Numbered from the stretch's first letter, positions 44,412 through 55,130 are shown. The stretch is 64,000 nt of DNA from Micrasema longulum (GCA_022494885.1 JAGVSM010002386.1:1-64000); one strand, 5' to 3'. Notes: generated by a model from the letters alone, not told the origin. Made by a program: numbers and translations.

Positions 44412-44868
44412 ACACATTACAACAGAGCTGAAGAACATTTAAGATAAGGTTATGTAGAAGTTTAAGCATCTACAGGGCTTATGACCTGTCATTGGCTGGT
44501 TTAAGTGACTACTTTACGCACTGTAATATTCCGCCCATATTTTAACATCTTTATTCCTTAAATTCTTTCATCTGTTGGGTTTGTGAAGTTAAAGAGCTAA
44601 AACCTTTATTTTTGCGGGTGAGATTTATCTAATTAAATTATTACACCCACATACTAGGCAACGCCTAAGAATTTATTTTTTTAAATTTCTATACTTCTTA
44701 ATGGACCGGGTGGATTAATCAACTATATTTTGAGTTTGTCCAAATTTTTTTAGACAAGGACTGGATTTAACTCCCTAGGAAGCTGTTCATATTAACGTAT
44801 TACAACAGAAATAAAGAACATTTAAGAGACAGTTATATGGAAGTTTAGATATATATAAGACCTGTTTT
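44412..44868 (+). repeat. FB-family repeat, forward tandem array (subfamily a)
   Basis: A full unit from cattacaacagagctgaag through actaggcaacgcctaagaat to ggaccgggtggattaatcaa, then a second partial unit (atattttgagtttgtcc to agacctg). Confidence 0.9.
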
Positions 44869-44869
44869 A

Positions 44870-45665
44870 GATAATAATAATAAAATGTAAATAAAATATA
44901 ACCATTTAATAATAAAATATAAGAACTCCCTCTCTAAGCATGAACTTTCACACTTTTTTCGTTTTCATTCTATATTAAGTAGTTTTATATAGATTCCCTG
45001 TTATTAAATATGTAAACTAATTTTATGCAATAAATTTATAAAATAAATAAAATTTAAAGGGTAGGATTGTTATAATTTATTATGGGTGGACAAAACATTT
45101 GGAATGTTTACTCACTTTGTACTACTTACTTACTTTTATATAAACATAAATAAATAGTGTTTAAAATTGTCTGAACATTTTGTCTTCTATGTATATTCTA
45201 ACATGTTTTTTCTCTGTTTTTGATGTGTATTATTATTTATTATTATCTTTTTCTGAATTAATGTATCAAATATTTTTGTGTACCAGATATTATGTTATTA
45301 TCTTATATATACTTACTGTAAACTAATTTTTATTATTTGTTTTTAACAATAATTTGTTAATATCATTTTTTTATACGTATAAGTATATGTAAATGTATAT
45401 ATTTTTTTATTTAAATTCTTTACAAGTTATTTAGAATTTGCTTTTTAATTCAATTACTTTTCTTAAATTCATATATTTTTTTTCTTTTTTACTGTGTAAA
45501 GTTTCACTTTTTATTTTGCATAGCAGTATGCTTTTTATTGTTTCTACATGTATACAAAAAAGCGTTATTTATTTTTTAAATTTTTACTTACTATGTTTGT
45601 ACTTACCTGTATATTTTTTGTAAATGCCCCCTGAGCGTATTGTTAAATTAAATAAATAAAATAAA
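44870..45665 (+). mobile_element. LINE 3' UTR and tail
   Basis: tctctgtttttgatgtgtat (shared with 19.8 kb) and the end gtaaatgccccctgagcgta then ttgttaaattaaataaataa. T-rich and non-coding. It lies between the forward FB array and a reverse FB arm. Confidence 0.55.
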
Positions 45666-45805
45666 AAAAATAAATGTGAAAATATAAAAAAAAGTATATT
45701 GTTTAGTGTCCTTGGCACGGGTTACCCCAGTGAGGTCACATTATTTTTATTATTAATCATTGTTTATCGTGGAAAAAAGTGAATAAAAATATAAATTATA
45801 TTTTT

Positions 45806-45905
45806 CACTTAAATCAGCCAATGACAGGTAATACGCCTTGTAAATGCTTCTATATTCCCTTCCATAAAATGTTGTTCATCTTTGTTGTAACATATTAATA
45901 TTAAT
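45806..45905 (-). repeat. FB-family repeat, reverse arm
   Basis: cacttaaatcagccaatgac and atgttgttcatctttgttgt. Reverse partner of the 44.4-kb array across the LINE tail. Confidence 0.75.
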
Positions 45906-46076
45906 TTAGTTTTTAATTTTACGATTTTTTTTAAACTCTCCCCTTAAAACTAACTCTTACATTTAGGCGTGTTTGTGTTTCCGTGGCTTGTTTTGGGTTT
46001 AACTAGAAAACTGAACACATAGTAAAGAAAATGAAAAGTTACATACATAATGTGCTAAAATATTTCAAAGTACACT

Positions 46077-46127
46077 TTTCGTAAGGTTTTGTGCGTAGAA
46101 ATAAAGTACGCACAAAACCTTACGAAA
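46077..46127. repeat. Perfect 21-bp hairpin
   Basis: Arms 46077-46097 and 46107-46127 (core cgtaaggttttgtgcgta and its exact complement) with a 9-base loop gaaataaag. There are no mismatches. It could be a recent palindromic insertion or a small-RNA-like hairpin. Confidence 0.9.
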
Positions 46128-46164
46128 TAATGTTTATAAATATATCGCATATAATTATCAGTTC

Positions 46165-46310
46165 ACACAGTGGTGTCCCGGTGCCAACCTTTATGTATGG
46201 GAGTTAGGAATGGAATTGGAAAACAAGGATAAGAGTATGCTGAATGCTGTCGAAATGCGATCTTTCAGGCAAATTTGTGGTAAAACTTTGTACGATAGGT
46301 GTACAATGCC
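46165..46310 (+). mobile_element. LINE (YPYG family), left piece of a split copy
   Basis: tatgtatgggagttaggaat encodes the region equal to LMYGSEVWNW, followed by AVEMRSFRQICGKTLYDRCT. It aligns with 29935-30058 of the best copy and stops abruptly at about 46310. Confidence 0.75.
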
Positions 46311-46883
46311 TAAATTTGTGCATTTTGTAAGGCTGCGACAAACATTTAAAATGCGACAAAATAGCAAATCTCATGCAAGGTCAAAAGAATATTGCTCATG
46401 GCAAAATTTAAAAAAAAACTCTTCTTTTGTGTTTTTTTTAATTCTGAAATTGGAGAAAATCTATCCTTTTTAGGACCAGCATCCCTTCGATAAATCTTGT
46501 TTTAAAGGTTTTGTCAATCGCAGGCTGTTTGGAAAGAGCTAATATAGAAAAGTATACTCTTTGCCGGACCAAAAAGATTGGCAATAGATTTGTGTTTATC
46601 AGTATAAAATTGTAGATTTCAATTGTTAAAATAACTTTAGTTATCACTGATTGACGCATGCAAGAGATTCTATAATTCTTGGCTGCCTTGTTTTGTTGTT
46701 GATTTTATTTGAAAATAATTCATTATAAATACAATCAACGCTCCAAAAATTCGCGTGTTTTGATCAAAAATAATAACGGTCTAAAAACTTGACAACCTCG
46801 AAAAAGGTAATTAAAAATATATAAAATGAAATAAAAATTAGCGTTAAAAAATCATTATTAATTAAGAGAGATTAGAGACGTTT
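46311..46883 (-). mobile_element. Possible LTR-element internal leader
   Basis: Lies between the LINE break and the putative primer-binding site. A 73-codon minus frame (46438-46659) has no motif I can assign. I infer internal sequence of an LTR retroelement only from its position. Confidence 0.25.
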
Positions 46884-46900
46884 GGTTCAGTCGGGCGCCA
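46884..46900 (-). other. Putative primer-binding site of an LTR element
   Basis: On the minus strand tggcgcccgactgaacc directly follows the LTR-like end. Its first nine bases are complementary to the 3' end of a lysine-type tRNA (cgggcgcca). The rest of the match is unchecked. Confidence 0.4.
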
Positions 46901-47882
46901 GTTATTCGTACAGAATAACAATTAGATTAAAGTTGCATTCAGTTTAATTATGTCAATGTGGAGGGTAAGAAAGGAATAAGATAAACGATGGAAATTAAAT
47001 GTATTTAAATTAAATTATGAACAAAATCTAACCTAACTTAGAATTAGCCTTAACCTACTTAAATAATAAACTTAAAATTAACCTTACGCCCTGATGCGGC
47101 GCGCGGCGTGGTGACGCGAAGGCGGCGTGGGTCCTTGGCGTGCGGCGTGGGCACAGGACGCGATGGGGCGGCGGCGTGGTGCATCGTAGGGGGAGGCGGC
47201 ATCTGGCTGCGGCGACAGGGGTAGTTGGGACGGCGGCGTCCAGCTGCGGTGAGGAATGCCGCGAGGACGGCTCGTCATGAGCGGCGGCGTGGCTTCCTGT
47301 CCCATGGCGGGGCATGAGAAGTGACGTCGGTTGCGTAGAGGGACGCACGACGTGGGCGGCTCGTCATGAGCGCAGCGGCGTGGGCGCGTTGGCGCGTGGG
47401 CGCGTGGGCTGCATCACCGTGGTGCGGCGACGTGAGCGCGCGGGTTACGTCGTAGGCGGCAGCGTCGGGGCTGTGACTTCAGGGCTGGTTAGCCAGCGCG
47501 GTAGCTTCTCCTGGGCTGCTGACTGGGTTGCTGACTGGGCCACGGGGATGGCAAGGCACCCGCCCGTGACCCTTGAGGTCAACTGACGCAGTGGAAGAGA
47601 GTCCGTAGAAAGAGTTTAAGTGGAAGAGAGTCTAAGTGGAAGAGAGTAGTCTCCGTCGAAAGAGATTCCGTAGGAAGAGAGTCCGGGAAGCGGGCGTCAC
47701 GGTTTTTATCATCTTTTAGACGTCCCCCCTTCCCGGTTGGTCTCGTCGCTCTCATTGGCGGGCGCACGCTTCGGTTGGGGCGGTCTTCTTTTCTCGCCGA
47801 ATCCCGTCTTTCCCGCAAAATGGTGTTCTTAAAACTTATTCTACTACTTAAATATTAAATTAACCTAGTCTTATAATTAACT
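46900..47882 (-). mobile_element. Gypsy-type LTR-like segment with GC-rich core
   Basis: On the minus strand it starts agttaattataag and ends gtacgaataact, next to the primer-site-like sequence. AGTTA...TAACT ends are typical of gypsy-group insect LTRs. The length of 983 bp is long. The core (47090-47820) is extraordinarily GC-rich for this window, with many gcggcgtgg-like words and a tandem aagtggaagagagtc block. No second LTR, gag, pol or env is in the window. The alternative is a captured GC-rich sequence flanked by AT-rich direct repeats (tacttaaataataaact and tacttaaatattaaatt). Confidence 0.35.
47588..47700. repeat. Tandem aagtggaagagagtc repeat
   Basis: About six diverged units of the kind gtggaagagagtcc, tagaaagagtttaa, gtggaagagagtct and taggaagagagtcc in series. 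Confidence 0.85.
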
Positions 47883-47892
47883 TATGATAAGA

Positions 47893-48085
47893 ATCGGAAT
47901 AATCGGCGAGCGTGCACGAGAATAGGTATGAAGGTAGAAGAAGCGAAGTCTATATGATGAGATAGAGTGACGTGGCGTTCCATCCTCTCTACCTACTTTC
48001 ACGGGGAAACGGCGTGATGGTTGCTGTTATAATTTTTATGTAAAATTTGTAAAATGTTATTCATGTAAATAAAGTGATTTGGATT
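47893..48085 (+). mobile_element. LINE (YPYG family), right piece of a split copy
   Basis: aataatcggcgagcgtgcac and aggtagaagaagcgaagtct align with 30277-30330 of the best copy. The shared end is ctacctactttcacggggaa and acggcgtgatggtt, then a 3' tail with gtaaataaagtgatttgg. About 220 bp of LINE between the two pieces is missing. Confidence 0.75.
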
Positions 48086-48119
48086 TCAAAATATAAATAT
48101 TATTTTAAACTATTATTAT

Positions 48120-48300
48120 TCGCGTTTTTAAAAGTGTCCTGAGCTTCACAAATATTGACATGTGGCCGGTTCTTGGGGTACCTTCTCGGCAAGAACAATA
48201 GGCTCCCGATTGCCTGGGCGAACGGACTTTTATTACCTTCAGCGACCCTTGCGAAAGGCGCAATTCGGGTCCTTGTTGGTTCCAAAATAATCTAACGGTA
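48120..48300 (-). other. GC-richer coding-like patch, unassigned
   Basis: The minus strand is open in two frames. One reads TRTRIAPFARVAEGNKSPFA, QAIGSLLFLPRRYPKNRPHV and NICEAQD. Composition differs from the flanks. I cannot link it to a family. It may be a SINE or satellite part, or an exon fossil. Confidence 0.3.
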
Positions 48301-49115
48301 TTTATTAAAATATAGACGCGTTTACAGACATTATTTTTAAACAAGAAATTATAGAATTGATGGATTTGGCACAGCGGTACTTTCGGTCTATATCAAACTT
48401 AAGGAGATATTTCAATTTTAAAGTAGATTTTAAAATTCTTTATTAAAGGCTCGAAACTTTGCCAGAATTTTCCACATTGTCTAGAGGTAACATTAGCTGG
48501 AAGAATTTAATAAACCCTTCAAGAGATAAAATTTACTGGAACTCTGGAATGTATAAAGTTGAAATGTGTAAACAAAAGTACCTTGCAGGCTTAAACATAT
48601 ATTTTTTCTTTTAAACTAAGTACACGATCAAGATTATTATGTTTTTCTTTTAAACATTTATTATGGCTTTAAGAATTCTTGGTAATATTTTTCAGAAATA
48701 TACAATGTATACAAATGTTTAATGGAAGCAAAACAATATTATAATAACAATAGAAAGGCAGAAAAATTAGATAAACCTTAAAAACCTAAAAATACATAGA
48801 GCATAATAGATCTTAAAATTAAAGTAACAAAACTTGGAAATAAAAAGAAAATCGCAATAATAATGATAATAAATATGCCTTACTGAGAAAAACACATAAA
48901 ACCTTGATAATAAGGAAAAGACCATTGCTGGAGACTGCTGCGAGATATTGTATAGATTTATATACTATTAAACTTATTGTACATATATATATATAGAAAT
49001 ATATGTATGTTTATTTAATAATTCTTAATTTGTATTTTTACTATTATTTAAAAATGTACACGCTTTCACTTTTCATAGAGTTCGGGATACGTTATTTTTT
49101 TGTAATATATGCGTA
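48301..49115. other. Unassigned AT-rich DNA
   Basis: Low-complexity A/T runs and an atatatatat patch near 48,985. No gene. Confidence 0.45.
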
Positions 49116-50361
49116 GTCTGTTCAAAAAGTTTCAAAAATTATTTATTTCTTCATGAATACCTATTTTGTAATCCCCACCAGATATTATACACTTGTGCCA
49201 ACATTTTTTTCAATTCTCGAAGCACTATAAAAAATTATTTTTTGTGATCTTGTTCAGCTTCTCCCTCGATACCGTCTTTATCTCCTCAATCGTAGCGTAG
49301 CGTCGTCCTTTCATGGGCTTCTTCAGTTTCGGGAACAAGATAAAATCACAAGGGGCCAAATCTGGGGAATGCGGTGGCTGCGGCATTATTAGTGTGTTGT
49401 TTTTGGCCAAAAATTAGCTAACAATGTGTGAGCAGGGGCGTTATCATGGTGCTAAAGCCAATTTTTGTTCTTCCACAAATCCGAGCGTTTCTGGCAGATT
49501 GCTTCGCGCAAATTGCGCATAACTTGCAGATAATATTCCTTACTGACCGTTCTACCCTGTGGCAAGAATTCATTATGTATCATGCCTCTGCAATCGAAGA
49601 AAACTGTAAGCAAAGCCTTCATATTCGACCGAACTTGGCTCGCTTTTTTCGGTCTTAGCTCGTGCGACAGCTTACATTGGGATGATTAAGCTTTGGTTTC
49701 CGCATCATTACCATAAACCTATGATTTGTCACCAGTTATGACCCTCTGGAGCAAATGACTGGGTCATCGCTGACAGAGTCCAACAGCTTTAGAGCAATGT
49801 TGTTGCGATGCTGTTTTTGGTCGAAATAGGGCAATTTTGGTACGAATTTTGCGGTGACCCGTCTCATGTCCAAATCATTAGTTAAAATCGAATGGCACGA
49901 GCCAATCGATATGTTTAGGTCCTCAGCAACTTCTTTAACGGTGATTTGATAATTGGTCAATACTATTTTATTCACTTCATCATTCTGGCATGTTCTTCGT
50001 CGTTTACATCCTCTCGGCCTTCTGAGAACATTTTGTACAACCAATAAACGTTGTTTTGGTTCAAGGTAGCTTCACCAAATGCCACAGTCAACATTCAGAA
50101 TGCGTTCGCGCACTAAATTTTGTTTTTCACACAAATTTGATACAGATTCTCTGATCCATTTTTTAGAATAGGCAAAAATGGAAGACGAGCAAAAACACGT
50201 GCATGCAAAACAATTATCAAAAATTAACTGAGCATTCAAAATGACCGAACTTGTCGGCATGAGTTAGAGATATAAGTTTCAACATAACACCATAAAAAAA
50301 TCGAAAATCAAACATATGCAACCCGCAGAAATTCAAAATTTGCGATACTTTTTGAACAGAC
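49116..50361 (-). mobile_element. Mariner transposon, full length, dead
   Basis: Both terminal inverted repeats are present: gtctgttcaaaaagtttc at 49116-49133 and gatactttttgaacagac at 50344-50361, one mismatch in 18. Length is 1246 bp, usual for mariner. On the minus strand the transposase appears in at least three frames. The N-terminal helix-turn-helix part reads LTVAFGEATLNQNNVYWLYK then MFSEGREDVNDE. The second HTH part reads ITVKEVAEDLNISIGSCHSI then KFVPKLPYFDQKQ. The third catalytic block reads AKNNTLIMPQPPHSPDLAP then CDF, LFPKLKKPMKGRRYAT. A TA lies at the left edge. Several frameshifts and stops kill it. Confidence 0.9.
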
Positions 50362-50823
50362 ATCGAACACATTTGTCTGAATAAATTTTTTTTTTTAAAT
50401 AAATAAAAATACATATTCTACAACATAAGCATTTTTGTATTAATTAGGCGCGTCTGTTTTGTTCCAAATTTGAAAATGATATTTCCGAGTACCTTAGCCT
50501 TGTACATGACACGTAAGGCTACTAAATACGGGGGTCCAAATAAATATATTTTTTTAAAAAGTTTACGAGTAAGGACAGATATTGAATAAGACGCTCCCTC
50601 GCCAAGCCGATGCCGACGTCGACGTCCGTAATATTGTTTGGTAATTAAGATAAAAAGGGCGTTTTTGTATTAGTACTTTAAAGGGTAAGAATAGTCGGAT
50701 AGTGTAACACTATTAATTAATAAATCTGTCGAGGAGAAATTTATTGTTTCTCCTTAATTATAATAACTTAATCTTCTTCGTTTCCCGAGATGTAAGAAAT
50801 ATTTGCTGAGATTTTCATTCTCC

Positions 50824-50861
<38 letters not shown>

Positions 50862-51045
50862 GTGTATAAGTTTCTCATATTTTTATCCACTGGTTCTTAA
50901 ACTCAATTCGTACACAAAATAAATCTTGGACATGGGGCCTCAAAATATTACTAAAACGGCTTCGGATCAGTTAGGCCGTAAGCAGCCACCTGCAAAAGAT
51001 CTTGTAAGCCGAAGATGTGATTTATTGTTTGGAGTAATCTTAATG
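50362..51045. other. Unassigned DNA with (AT) microsatellite
   Basis: Contains the (AT) run listed separately and a GC-rich word cgatgccgacgtcgacgtcc (50606), which resembles gctcgacgtcggcgtcggca at 15,147 in reverse. No gene. Confidence 0.4.
50826..50860. repeat. (AT)n microsatellite
   Basis: Thirty-five bases of uninterrupted alternating A and T. Confidence 0.95.
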
Positions 51046-51049
51046 TAAT

Positions 51050-51215
51050 AAAGGGAATATGGAAGTCTAGGCATTTACGGGGCTTATGACCTGTCATTGG
51101 CTGGTTTAAGTGGCCAATTTACACACTGTGTAGCATTCACCATTTTGCCTATCTTGAACATCCATATTTCTTAAATTCCTCTATCTGTTGATTTTAGTGA
51201 AATTAAAGATCTGAA
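51050..51215 (+). repeat. FB-family repeat, forward arm
   Basis: gggaatatggaagtctaggc, cttatgacctgtcattggct and ttaaagatctgaaacctt, then a direct switch to the reverse arm. Confidence 0.85.
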
Positions 51216-51435
51216 ACCTTTCTCCATTCCTGTTGTAATTTGTAAATCTTAATGACCCCCGAAGGGGTGAAATCCAGTATTTTGTCTACAAACATTTGGA
51301 CAAACTCAAATATTGTAATAAAACCAACTAGTCCAAGAAAAAGTTTAAAAATTGGAAAATTGTTTTCAGACGTTGCCTAGTTTGTGAAATAATTCAGTCA
51401 GATGAATCTCTTCACAACAATAAAGATTTCAGTTT
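51216..51435 (-). repeat. FB-family repeat, reverse tandem arm
   Basis: tctccattcctgttgtaatt, ggtgaaatccagtattttgt and aaactcaaatattgtaataa, then the start of a further reverse unit (cagacgttgcctagtttgtg). Confidence 0.85.
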
Positions 51436-51496
51436 TTTTTTCAGCGTTTTCTATTAATACTAACATCATAGTAAGGTGACCTAACAACTTAACTTT

Positions 51497-51600
51497 AACA
51501 ATATTTTTAGTTTGTCTAAATTTTTGAAGACAAGAACTGGATTCAACTCCCTGAAGAGCTGTTAATATTAACTTATTACTACAGAGATAAAGAGCATTGT
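51497..51600 (+). repeat. FB-family repeat, forward arm with outer end
   Basis: taacaatatttttagtttgt, aactccctgaagagctgtta and acagagataaagagcattg. Confidence 0.85.
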
Positions 51601-52582
51601 TGATAAATCCACCTGATCCATGAAGAAGTATAGAAATTGAAAAAATAAGGTTTTCAGGCGTTGCCCAATATGTAGGTGAAATAATTCAATTAGATGAAAC
51701 TCACCCGCATACACAAAGGTTTCAACTCTTTAACTTTACAAACATCAACAAATGAAAAAATTGAAGGCATATAGATTTTATTTATTTATTTTATTAGGTA
51801 AACAAACAGTATGTACACAAATATTGCCAATGTCTTTGTATATTAGTGTAAGAAACTCATGCACACACCAAAAAAATATTTACACTTAGTTCAATAATTT
51901 AAAATAAGTTCAATATAACAAATGTAAAAGAAACGAAATGAAAAAATATGTATATGATAATAAAGTTAAATATCTGCTTCTCTCAAAATTTCTATAATTT
52001 TTGACCTAAATTTACATGCATTGTCACCAAAAATATCAGCCTCGGTAAATATATTGTTATATTGGTCGCATATTCTAGGTATTGTAGATTGTTGAATAGT
52101 TTGTTGACGCGTTTTCTGTGTAAAACAGAAGATTTTGTTTTGTTGGTCTAGATGGCACACAGAATGGAAGTCTTTCAAGTAGGTTAGGAGAATCAATTTT
52201 ATTATTTATTAATTTGAATAAAAATAAAAATAACTGGTTTTACATTATTCTTCGATTGTAAAGAGAGTTTATTCCATGGTACTGCATACTTTCAGCATGG
52301 TTAGAGAAGTTAATGTTGACCCGTAGTCAACCAGCTTAAAAAAAATTGTTGGACCCTTTCTAGTCTATTTATACTGACATTATAGTAAGGTGACCAAATA
52401 GGAGTACAGTATTCTAGCTGTTACTATTTCTATCTTCAAATATGGGCAAAATAGTTCTTACACAGTGAGTAAAGTGACCACTTAAACCAGCCAATGGCAG
52501 GTCATAAGCTCTGTAAATGCCTAGACTTCCATATTCCCTTATTTAATGTATTCTCCATCCCTGTTGTACTATGTTAATGCTA
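51601..52582 (-). repeat. FB-family repeat, reverse unit split by a LINE
   Basis: The reverse unit runs from ttgataaatccacctgatcc to aattgaaggcatatag (51,778) and resumes at about 52,436 with cttcaaatatgggcaaaata, exactly where it broke off. It then runs through gtgaccacttaaaccagcca to gttgtactatgtt. The 51,779-52,435 interval is a LINE. Confidence 0.85.
51779..52435 (-). mobile_element. LINE 3' half inserted in an FB unit
   Basis: The T-rich left edge tttatttatttattttatta is the LINE tail read backwards. The minus frames read LEYCTPIWSPYY, VSINRLERVQQFFL, and at the end QSTIPRICDQYNNIFTEAD and IFGDNACKFRSKI. These are the C-terminal segments of a jockey/I-like LINE (LEY-S-VWSP, I-R-E-VQ--FL, P--R----YN). 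It is 5' truncated. A 76-codon frame is only the very end. Confidence 0.7.
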
Positions 52583-52612
52583 CCAAAACTACACAAAATA
52601 AACAGATTTAGA

Positions 52613-52765
52613 ACCGAATTATAGTTCCGTGGCAAATATCACCGACTCACGGATCAAAGATCTTAAGTTCGAACCCACGCTCTACCACACCTCCAATTCT
52701 AACACGGTTACTATTTTCTAACAGTGAGTTATTTACAACTCGTTGAAAATAACAATATTGAATAA
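52613..52765 (+). mobile_element. tRNA-derived SINE, family A (copy 5)
   Basis: atagttccgtggcaaatatc, gttcgaacccacgctctacc and gagttatttacaactcgttg. Confidence 0.8.
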
Positions 52766-52916
52766 CAGTCCAAAAAATAACATTGAATACATTTATAAAT
52801 ACTTTTAAAAAGAGTGTTAAGAATTGCTATTAAATTAAAATAATAAGAGAAAAAAATAGCGATAAATAAATTGAAACAAATTATTTTATACACAAACATA
52901 ATGTCCCTGTCTACCG

Positions 52917-53405
52917 CACCCGTCACACGTCGAGCTCTCTATTTCATGTGCCAGCAGTTCGTACGAACTATGCCCAGAACTCTCCTCTTATACGTTTTGC
53001 TCGTAAATATAATTTGAGCTTACCCCTTATTGATCCCTTTGATTGTACCAAATTAACATTTCAAATGCGCGTTTTAAAACACACTTTTTTGTCTTTTACT
53101 TAGTTTCTATAATATAATTTTATTTTATATCTAATTCTAAATATTTAATATATTTTTATATTTTTTACACTTGTGCGATGATATTTACACACATGTCTAC
53201 CCCCATTCCATTATAACTACCACTCACCCACTCTCTCACACACTTACACTCACACAAACACTCAAAACTCAAAAAGATGTATGAATTGTACGAGTAGTTA
53301 ATGTATTTCTGTGGATATTTGTTATTAGTTTTATTCTCTGTATATTTTATTAGTTTTTTTTTCACATGTATTACTGTTTATATCCCTAATAAATAAAATA
53401 AAATA
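52917..53405 (+). mobile_element. LINE C-terminus with complete 3' UTR
   Basis: The plus frame RHTSSSLFHVPAVRTNYAQN, SPLIRFARKYN, LIDPFDCTKLTFQMRVLK, HTFLSFT ends at a stop near 53102. This is the C-terminal end of a jockey/I-like LINE (R----F--P--RTNY--NSP--R----YN), open for about 60 codons. A 300-bp T-rich UTR follows, ending taataaataaaataaaata. The terminal stop, UTR and tail are all in place, so this 3' end is fairly young. Confidence 0.75.
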
Positions 53406-53900
53406 AAAATTATATTGTAATTAAACGGCTACCTACACTATTGAATTTAACATCAAAGTCACCACTGAGTAGCGTCTGCTAACATCACCTAACAAAAACA
53501 TTCTCGTTTTTATTACAGTATCTCAGCTATGATTTTTTTTTAATTACTCAAAATTACCTTCTCAATACCTTATAATAATTAAGTTTAGGTTTGTATTATA
53601 TGAATAACTTTTAAGTTATTGTGTATCACAGAAGTAATTAAAATTATAACAAGTAATTTATTTATTTTTTCTGACTTCGACAAAAAAAATTCTTACGCGC
53701 GGTGAAACAGCACTGAGCTTCTTCATTACTTATACAATTCAACGCACTTTTTACAAGAAAAATCTCAATACTTTTATAAAAACATAGACATGTCTTGCAA
53801 TGAAATATGATGAAAAATTAACTTGTGCGCGTATATAACGAAATTAATGGTTATCCACAATAATTTTCTAAGGCTTGCTCATTTGACATTTACATTGACA
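53406..53900. other. Unassigned DNA
   Basis: Nothing recognised. Confidence 0.4.
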
Positions 53901-53908
53901 CTTCTAAC

Positions 53909-54605
53909 CATAGAATTAAGAATAGTCTAGAAGGAGCGTAGAATCATATTTGAATACACCAAACAGTGTTCAAAAAACCTCTAGCTTTGCCCCACTTTTG
54001 CCGCGCGCATGCGTGATATCGCTGTGTAAGTTTGCCAGTTCGCGAAAAATACAACCATAACACAAATTTAAAATGTTTTTTTTTTTTTTTAAGTTCTCTA
54101 AAATTTTATTGTGCACGCGGAAATATTGATTGACACAAAAGAGTAGATAAGTAAAGGGTCATTTAATAAGAGTAATTAAATTAATGAACTTTGAACATAA
54201 AAAATGTAACTAATTTTATTTTACCTAAAGCCGATATTTTTATTTCATGTTTAATAATATTTGATGAGCAAAGTAGCGTAAAAAAATTGACTACCATGGC
54301 AACACTAAAAAAATATTCATTTTGTTTTCTTTGACAATCTGACAGATTTTTAAGTAATGCATTTGACATGCATTTGCTACTTACACATGAAATATGATCT
54401 CACCCTGCTCTTTTTGATCCCAGTAGTATTTGTACTCTTTAAAACGACACAACACGGCATAGTTGAATTCAAATTTGGAGTTGCGTACTGAGCGACGTCT
54501 CCTAAGAAACTAATGATTAAAACGTAAAAGTACTCCTTTAAGCGTAGTTTAGTCGCCTTCTGTTTGATGCGCGTAGGCGGTTTCTGGACTTTTCTTAATT
54601 CTATG
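53909..54605. mobile_element. Non-autonomous DNA transposon (MITE) with TIRs and 8-bp target duplication
   Basis: The left end catagaattaagaatagtc is matched by the complement of the right end, catagaattaagaaaagtcc, and similarity continues inward to gcgta. The flanks are cttctaac (53901-53908) and cttctagt (54606-54613), 6 of 8 alike. Length is 697 bp. The interior has no transposase; a 62-codon minus frame is incidental. An 8-bp duplication and CA start fit hAT or P-type elements. Confidence 0.65.
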
Positions 54606-54613
54606 CTTCTAGT

Positions 54614-55130
54614 ATTAAACGCCTGATAACGTCGCGTTTTGCACGACTAAAAACAAATATTTTCAGGCACTAATTGAGACCCTTAAATCCAATTATCTCA
54701 GAACGGCATTTTTTGAGTTGTAACACACTTGATAATACTTTTACAAATAAAAAAAATATATAAATGAAACGCATTTTGAGAACAAATTGCTTGTTATAAA
54801 TAACTCATATTTATCATGAGATTGCAATGTGTTCTTCTTCTTGTCATATTTCTAGGACTTAAAATCCCATTTTAAATCTTCTTCCTTCTCATTAAATTTA
54901 TACCCTATTAATAAGACCTGAAATTATATTAATGTGTCTCATAATTTAGAGGTTTTATTTCTAATCTAAATACGTTATTGCCAAACCCTTTTTTCCTGGT
55001 CATTGCAAAACCCATTATTGCCAGGTAGCCATTTTGAAAACGTATTTAGTTTTTGACAGACAAACTAGTAAGACGCGTTGTGGGGTAATCGGTGACGCCC
55101 ACTCACGCTTCGTGGATTGTTCGCGATTTA
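54614..55130. other. Unassigned DNA
   Basis: Short local repeat of attgccaaaccc/attgcaaaaccc/attattgccagg near 54,975-55,025. No gene. Confidence 0.4.

Noticed and set aside
47055..47586. Arginine/proline/alanine-rich proteins in the GC-rich block
   Set aside because: Open frames on both strands result from low stop-codon frequency in GC-rich repeat DNA. The words gcggcgtgg explain the residue bias.
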